DNA of 64,000 nucleotides, from contig NZ_JBHYHC010000050.1 of NCBI RefSeq assembly GCF_042738955.1, positions 5,003 through 69,002 of the forward strand, in the 5' to 3' direction. The translations under genes were made by a program, and so were the position numbers. This document shows positions 59,707 through 64,000 of this stretch, piece after piece. How positions within the stretch are numbered: the stretch's first letter is position 1; each line of letters begins with the position of its first letter. Origin of the DNA: Umezawaea sp042738955. GTDB lineage: Bacteria > Actinomycetota > Actinomycetes > Mycobacteriales > Pseudonocardiaceae. The notes beneath the pieces were generated by a model. It was not told where the DNA came from. It did no database searches and saw only the letters and a program-made list of their open reading frames with translations.

Positions 59707-61373
59707 TTGGCGATACCGGCCTGGAGGTAGTTCGGGTACGACGGGAAGTCGGCGATGAAGAAGTTCGCCACCTTCGAGCCGTGCAGGAACGAGTTCCGCG
59801 TGTAGATCAGCGGCACGACCGGCGAGTCGGCGAGGATCTTCTTGTCCAGCTCGGCCCACTTCTTGGCGGCGGCGGCCGGGTCGACCTCGCTCTGCGCGGC
59901 CTCGATCAGCTTGTCCACGTCCGGGTTGTTGTAGCGGGAGATGTTGTACCCGCCGCCACCGATCTCCGAGGACGCGAACAAGGGCTGGATGTTGGCGTTG
60001 GCGCTGGGGAAGTCCGGCTGCCACGAGCTGAGCGTGAGGTCGTAGGCAGCGTCCTTGGCCTGGTTGGTCTCGGCCTCGTACGCGTCGGTGTCCAGCACGC
60101 GGATGTTCACCTTGATGTTCGCCTTGGCCAACGCCGCCTGGATCGCCTGCGCCTTGGTCGGGTAGTCGTTGCTCTTGGCGACGACGAAGTCCAGGTTCTC
60201 CAGCCCGTTGGGGAACCCGCCCTCGGCGAGGAGCTGCTTGGCCTTCTCCGGGTCGCCGGAGGGCTGCGTCGGGTAGAGGTCGAACTGCTCGCGGCCCGCG
60301 ATGCCCTGGGTGATCAGCGTGGTCGCCGCGTCGCCCGCGAGCTGGGCGCTGCCCGCCGACGCGATCTGGTACGAGGTCTTGTCCACGGCGTACTGGAACG
60401 CCTGGCGCACCTTGGGGTTCGTGATCTTCTGCGTGTTGATCGCGAGGTAGGCGAGCGCGCCGGACTTCGACGTGACGAGCCTGCTCTTCGCGGAGGCGTT
60501 GCCCTGCAACGTGGCCAGCTGGGCGGGCGAGGCGAACGAGGAGCCGAACGCCTCCTTGTCGTCGCCGCTGTCGGCGATGAGCCGCTGCGACACGACGGAC
60601 GCGTCCTGGCCGAGCTGGAACACGACCTCGTCCGGGAGTCCGCCGCGGATGTCGTCGGAACCCTTGTCCCAGTTGGCGTTGCGGGTCAGCCGGACCTTCA
60701 CGCCGCGCTGGTACTCGGCGACCTGGTAGGGGCCGGACGCGACCGGGTGCTCGCCGTAGTCCGGCTCGGAGCCCTTGCCCTCGGGCACCGGCGCGAACGC
60801 CGGGGTGCTGGCGATCCACGGCCAGTCGCCGTACGGGCGGTTCAGGTGGAAGACGATGGTCTTGTCGTCCGGCGTCTCGATGGAGTCGAGGCTCTTGCCC
60901 TCGAACGGCCCGCGGTAGTCCGCGCCGCCGACGAGGAGCTGCTTGTGGTAGCCCAGACCGCCGGAGAAGGCGGGCGCGTACGTGCGCTCGACGCCCCACT
61001 TGACGTCCTTGGACCGGATGGGCGTGCCGTCGCTGAACTTCTGCCCGTCCTTGAGGGTGAACGTCCAGGTCTTGCCGCCCTCGGAGGACTTGCCGACGTC
61101 ACCGAGGTCCGGGACCACGGAGGCCTCCTTGCCCTCGGCGTTGAGCCAGCCGGTGAGCCTGCGGTGCACGTACCCGAGCGAGGTGATCGGCAGGCTGCCG
61201 CTCTTGGCCGGGTCGTAGTTGACCGTCTGGCCCTCGTTGAGGATGCGCAGCGTGCCACCCCGCTCGGCCTTCGCGGTCTGCGCGCCGGTCGTCTTCGGGT
61301 CGTTCGCCCCGCAGGCGGCGAGCAGCACAACCGCCGCCGCCACCGGGATCAACTTCCGCACTTGCTTCGCCAT
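59703..61373 (-). CDS. ABC transporter substrate-binding lipoprotein, family 5
   Basis: 556 residues. Lipobox LLAAC places the anchored Cys at residue 21. Family 5 (DppA/OppA) features are GGTLRILNEGQTVNYDPAKSG, FTLKDGQKFSDGTPIRSKDVKWGVERTYAP, DDKTIVFHLNRPYGDWPWIAS, and YLAINTQKITNPKVRQAFQYAVDK. Substrate unknown, probably peptides. Confidence 0.87.
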   Translation of the reverse strand: MAKQVRKLIPVAAAVVLLAACGANDPKTTGAQTAKAERGGTLRILNEGQTVNYDPAKSGSLPITSLGYVHRRLTGWLNAEGKEASVVPDLGDVGKSSEGGKTWTFTLKDGQKFSDGTPIRSKDVKWGVERTYAPAFSGGLGYHKQLLVGGADYRGPFEGKSLDSIETPDDKTIVFHLNRPYGDWPWIASTPAFAPVPEGKGSEPDYGEHPVASGPYQVAEYQRGVKVRLTRNANWDKGSDDIRGGLPDEVVFQLGQDASVVSQRLIADSGDDKEAFGSSFASPAQLATLQGNASAKSRLVTSKSGALAYLAINTQKITNPKVRQAFQYAVDKTSYQIASAGSAQLAGDAATTLITQGIAGREQFDLYPTQPSGDPEKAKQLLAEGGFPNGLENLDFVVAKSNDYPTKAQAIQAALAKANIKVNIRVLDTDAYEAETNQAKDAAYDLTLSSWQPDFPSANANIQPLFASSEIGGGGYNISRYNNPDVDKLIEAAQSEVDPAAAAKKWAELDKKILADSPVVPLIYTRNSFLHGSKVANFFIADFPSYPNYLQAGIAK

Positions 61374-61395
61374 CTTCTCTTCTCCCGCAGGGATT

Positions 61396-62391
61396 TCAGG
61401 TGAGACGGGCTCGTGGGTCGAGCACGCCGTAGCAGAGGTCGACCAGGACGTTCGCCAGGACGATCAGGAACGCGGCGAACAGCGTGCAGCCCAGCAGCAG
61501 CGGCAGGTCGCGCTGGTTGACCGCGTCGATCAGCAGCCCGCCGAGGCCCGGCAGGCTGAACACCCGCTCGGTGATGACCGCGCCGCCGAGCAGCGCGCCG
61601 AGGTCGAGGCCGAACACCGTGACGATCGGCAGCAGCACGTTGCGCAGCGCGTGCTTGCCGACGACCGTCGACTCGCGCAGGCCGTTCGCGCGGGCCGTGC
61701 GGATGTAGTCCTCCCCCAGCGTCTCCAACATCTGCGACCGGGTGAGCCGGAGGTACACCGCGGCGTGCGAGAACGCCAGCACCAGCCACGGCAGCACGAG
61801 GTGCCACGCCCAGTCGACCGGGCTCTCGGCGAACGGCACGTAGCCGCCGACCGGCACCACGTCGAGGGTGAACCCGAGCACCAGGATCCCCAGCAGCCCC
61901 ACCAGGTACACCGGCGCGGACACGCCGGCGACCGAGCCCGCGAGGGTGATCCGGTCCCACGCCGTGCCGCGGCGCAGCGCGGAGAACACGCCCGCGCCGA
62001 CGCCCGTGACGAGCCAGAGGACGGCCGCGCCGACGCCGAGGGAGAACGTGACCGGCAGGCGTTCGGAGATCAGCACGACGACGTCGGCGTTCTGCTGGAA
62101 CGAGTAGCCGAAGCACGGCGCGGCGCAGTGGATCGAGGTCGCGCCGACGCCGAACGTGCGGCCGGTGACGATGCCGCCGAGGAAGTCCAGGAACTGCCGC
62201 CACGCCGGGTCGTCCAGGCCCATGAACTCCCGCGCCAAGGCCAAGTTCTGCTCCGTGCACGGGCGGCCGCAGGACAGCTGCGCCGGGTCGGACGGCACGA
62301 GGTAGAAGACCACGTAGGTGATGAACACGACGACCAGCAGCACCAGCAGGGTGCCCGCGAGCCGTCCCGCGACGAACTTCAGGGTGCGCAT
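61396..62391 (-). CDS. ABC transporter permease, DppB-like
   Basis: 331 residues. N-terminal FVAGRLAGTLLVLLVVVFITYVVFYLVPSDPA and the EAA-like motif EDYIRTARANGLRESTVVGKHALRNVLLPIVT. An extra extracytoplasmic loop carries four Cys (SCGRPC, CAAPC). Overlaps the DppC-like stop by one base. Confidence 0.85.
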   Translation of the reverse strand: MRTLKFVAGRLAGTLLVLLVVVFITYVVFYLVPSDPAQLSCGRPCTEQNLALAREFMGLDDPAWRQFLDFLGGIVTGRTFGVGATSIHCAAPCFGYSFQQNADVVVLISERLPVTFSLGVGAAVLWLVTGVGAGVFSALRRGTAWDRITLAGSVAGVSAPVYLVGLLGILVLGFTLDVVPVGGYVPFAESPVDWAWHLVLPWLVLAFSHAAVYLRLTRSQMLETLGEDYIRTARANGLRESTVVGKHALRNVLLPIVTVFGLDLGALLGGAVITERVFSLPGLGGLLIDAVNQRDLPLLLGCTLFAAFLIVLANVLVDLCYGVLDPRARLT

Positions 62392-63314
62392 CAGCGTCGC
62401 ACGTCCGTCTTGGGGTCGAGCGCGTCGCGCAGGCCGTCGCCGAAGACGGTGAACGCCCAGGTCGCGAGGAACAGCGCGCCGCCGGGGAAGAACAGGAACA
62501 TCGGGTCGGTCGCCACCCACTCGACGGCCGTGCTGATCGCCCGGCCCCAGCTCGGGGTGGGCGGCGGGATGCCGACGCCGAGGAACGACAGCGCCGCTTC
62601 GAGGCCGATCTTGCCGGGGATGGACAGCGTCGCCACGACGATGATCGGCGCCCACAGGTTCGGCAGGAGTTCGGCCCGGAACACCTGCCACGGGCTCGCG
62701 CCGAGGATGCGGGCGGCGGACACGAAGTTGCGCTTCTTCAGCGTCAGCACCTGCGCCCGCACGATCCGGGCGACCGACGGCCAGCCGAAGAACCCGATCA
62801 CCACGATCAGCATCAGCGGCCGGGACACGCTGCTCGGCACGACCGCGCCGAGCGCGATCATGAACACCAGGTACGGGAAGCCGAGGAACACGTCGGCGGT
62901 CCACGTGACGACCCGGTCGACCCAGCCGCCGAGGTAGCCGGCGCCCGCGCCGACCAGCACGCCCAGCACCACCGAGACCACCGTGGCCGCCAACCCGATG
63001 AGGAACGACGTGCGCGCGCCGTGCACGACGATGGCGAACAGGTCGCGCCCGGTCAGCGGTTCGACGCCGAACCAGTGCGCGCCGCTCACCCCGCCGAGCA
63101 CGCCCGCCGGACCGCCGGTCTGCGGGTCGAGCGCCTCGGTCCGGTAGCTGTACGGGTCCTGGCCCTTGATGGCCGTGAGCAGGTCCGCGGCCACGGCGGC
63201 GAGCCCGAGGACGGCGATCGTGATCGCGCCCGCGAGCGCCCAGCGGTCCCGGCGCAGCATGGCCCGCACGGCCGCGCGGACCGACCGGGTGGGAGCCCCG
63301 ACGTTCTCTGACAA
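62391..63314 (-). CDS. ABC transporter permease, DppC-like
   Basis: About 307 residues. The start is uncertain: a TTG at 63314 (LSENVGAPTR), a GTG at 63350 and a TTG at 63359 are all in frame. Features are RDRWALAGAITIAVLGLAAVAADLL, GVEPLTGRDLFAIVVHGARTSFLIGLAATVVSVVLGVLVG, and the EAA loop VSAARILGASPWQVFRAELLPNL. First gene of the operon in transcription order. Confidence 0.82.
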   Translation of the reverse strand: MSENVGAPTRSVRAAVRAMLRRDRWALAGAITIAVLGLAAVAADLLTAIKGQDPYSYRTEALDPQTGGPAGVLGGVSGAHWFGVEPLTGRDLFAIVVHGARTSFLIGLAATVVSVVLGVLVGAGAGYLGGWVDRVVTWTADVFLGFPYLVFMIALGAVVPSSVSRPLMLIVVIGFFGWPSVARIVRAQVLTLKKRNFVSAARILGASPWQVFRAELLPNLWAPIIVVATLSIPGKIGLEAALSFLGVGIPPPTPSWGRAISTAVEWVATDPMFLFFPGGALFLATWAFTVFGDGLRDALDPKTDVRR

Positions 63315-63429
63315 CGTTGACCTGCCTTGCCGTGGGTGGACGGCGGCCACGATAGGCAAGTTCGCAGGGCTAAGGACCCCTTCTCACGATGTGGGAGATC
63401 CGGCCCCGATCGGCCCGATCGGGAATGCG

Positions 63430-64000
63430 CTACTCGACCCGCATGGCCGTGACCGGGCTTACTCGCGCGGCCTTGCGGGCGGGCAGCAGACCCGCCACGG
63501 CGGTGAGCGCGACGAGCAGCAGGACCATCAGGACCAGCAGCGGCACGGGCACCGTCAGGGGCGTGTCCACGCCGAGCGCCAGCACGCTCAGCCACGCGTG
63601 CGGCACCCCGATGACCAGGCCGAACACCCCGCCGATCAGGCCGTACAGCGCCGACTCGGCGACCGTCGTGGCGCCGAGCGCGGCCCGGCTGAACCCCAGG
63701 GCGCGCAGCACGCCTGCCTCCTTCCGGCGTTCGGCGACCGACAGCGCGGCCGTGGTGCCGACGCCCACGACGGCGATCAGCAGCGTGAGGCCGAGCATCG
63801 CGGCGGCCAGCACGAGCAGCAGGTCCACCACGTCCCGCACGTCGTCCCGCCGGTCCGCCAGCACGGACACCGTCGCCCCGGCGGCGACCGCGCGGACGGC
63901 GTTGTGCGCGGGGAGCAGGTCGGTCGGGTCCTTGGCGGCGACCAGCACGCCGGTCGGCTCCCCACCGCCAGCGACAGCGCGGGGAAGCAGGCGAACAGGG
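63430..64000 (-). CDS. FtsX-like ABC transporter permease, C-terminal part (cut by window edge)
   Basis: The frame runs off the right edge, so the start is missing. Visible are the last three transmembrane segments of an FtsX/MacB-type permease: LLLVLAAAMLGLTLLIAVVGVGTTAALSVAERRKEAGVLRALGFSRAAL, then ESALYGLIGGVFGLVIG, and the terminal LLPARKAARVSPVTAMRVE, a classical end for this family. Confidence 0.82.
   Translation of the reverse strand, partial: PVRLLPRAVAGGGEPTGVLVAAKDPTDLLPAHNAVRAVAAGATVSVLADRRDDVRDVVDLLLVLAAAMLGLTLLIAVVGVGTTAALSVAERRKEAGVLRALGFSRAALGATTVAESALYGLIGGVFGLVIGVPHAWLSVLALGVDTPLTVPVPLLVLMVLLLVALTAVAGLLPARKAARVSPVTAMRVE

Overview
The window is about 64 kb of very GC-rich DNA. 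It has dense coding, many GTG starts, GTGA/ATGA stop-start overlaps, an SsgA-like sporulation protein, a calerythrin-like EF-hand protein and a SigK/RskA-like sigma/anti-sigma pair. These point to a filamentous actinomycete, most likely of the Pseudonocardiales (Saccharothrix/Actinosynnema/Lentzea-like). The genus is inferred, not shown. A 10-N assembly gap lies at 27843-27852.

Layout. 0.3-4.1 kb: a small secreted protein, a flavodoxin-fold oxidoreductase, and a four-gene operon built round an Nramp-like transporter with non-canonical metal-site motifs and two PRC-barrel proteins. 4.1-13.2 kb: a genomic island full of decayed copies of one rve/DDE insertion-sequence family. It carries a membrane-anchored protein of unknown function, a GDP-mannose 4,6-dehydratase and an AT-richer NACHT NTPase with C-terminal membrane segments and an N-terminal RHIM/amyloid-like motif. 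It ends in a truncated tyrosine recombinase beside a tRNA-Gly/Cys/Val cluster. This is the most likely place for an unusual system, probably defence. 13.7-16.6 kb: SsgA-like protein, SigK/RskA-like pair, a PGPGW membrane protein and tRNA-Val(CAC).

16.8-22 kb: MarR regulator divergent from a secreted metallo-beta-lactamase-fold protein, VOC protein, TetR, aminotransferase, PadR and a lipoprotein. 22.1-26.0 kb: a sugar-catabolic block (two isomerase/epimerases, DUF993 protein, Gfo/Idh/MocA oxidoreductase) with a LacI-type operator. 26.1-35.1 kb: a cellulose block. GH6 and GH9 cellulases face a Ceb-like cello-oligosaccharide ABC importer, a GH1 beta-glucosidase and a CebR-like LacI regulator. 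Secreted enzymes cut cellulose, the importer takes up oligomers and GH1 hydrolyses them inside. 35.1-39.4 kb: DUF2264 protein and 2-hydroxyacid dehydrogenase operon, and a DeoR/LacI hybrid regulator; both promoters share an identical 15-bp site.

39.5-54.1 kb: a mixed region with a secreted HNH nuclease, an esterase-like hydrolase, an Hmp/NsrR nitric-oxide module, PucR, an Lnt-like acyltransferase with TetR, a STAS protein, a PLP gamma-lyase facing a MocR regulator, a PrmC-like methyltransferase with a possible leader peptide, and small exported proteins. 54.3-57.3 kb: a tightly coupled electron-transfer operon (small membrane protein, ApbE, ferric-reductase-like membrane cytochrome, NuoF-like protein, ferredoxin). 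57.4-64 kb: EF-hand protein, a complete dipeptide/nickel-type ABC transporter and the end of an FtsX-like permease gene cut by the window edge.
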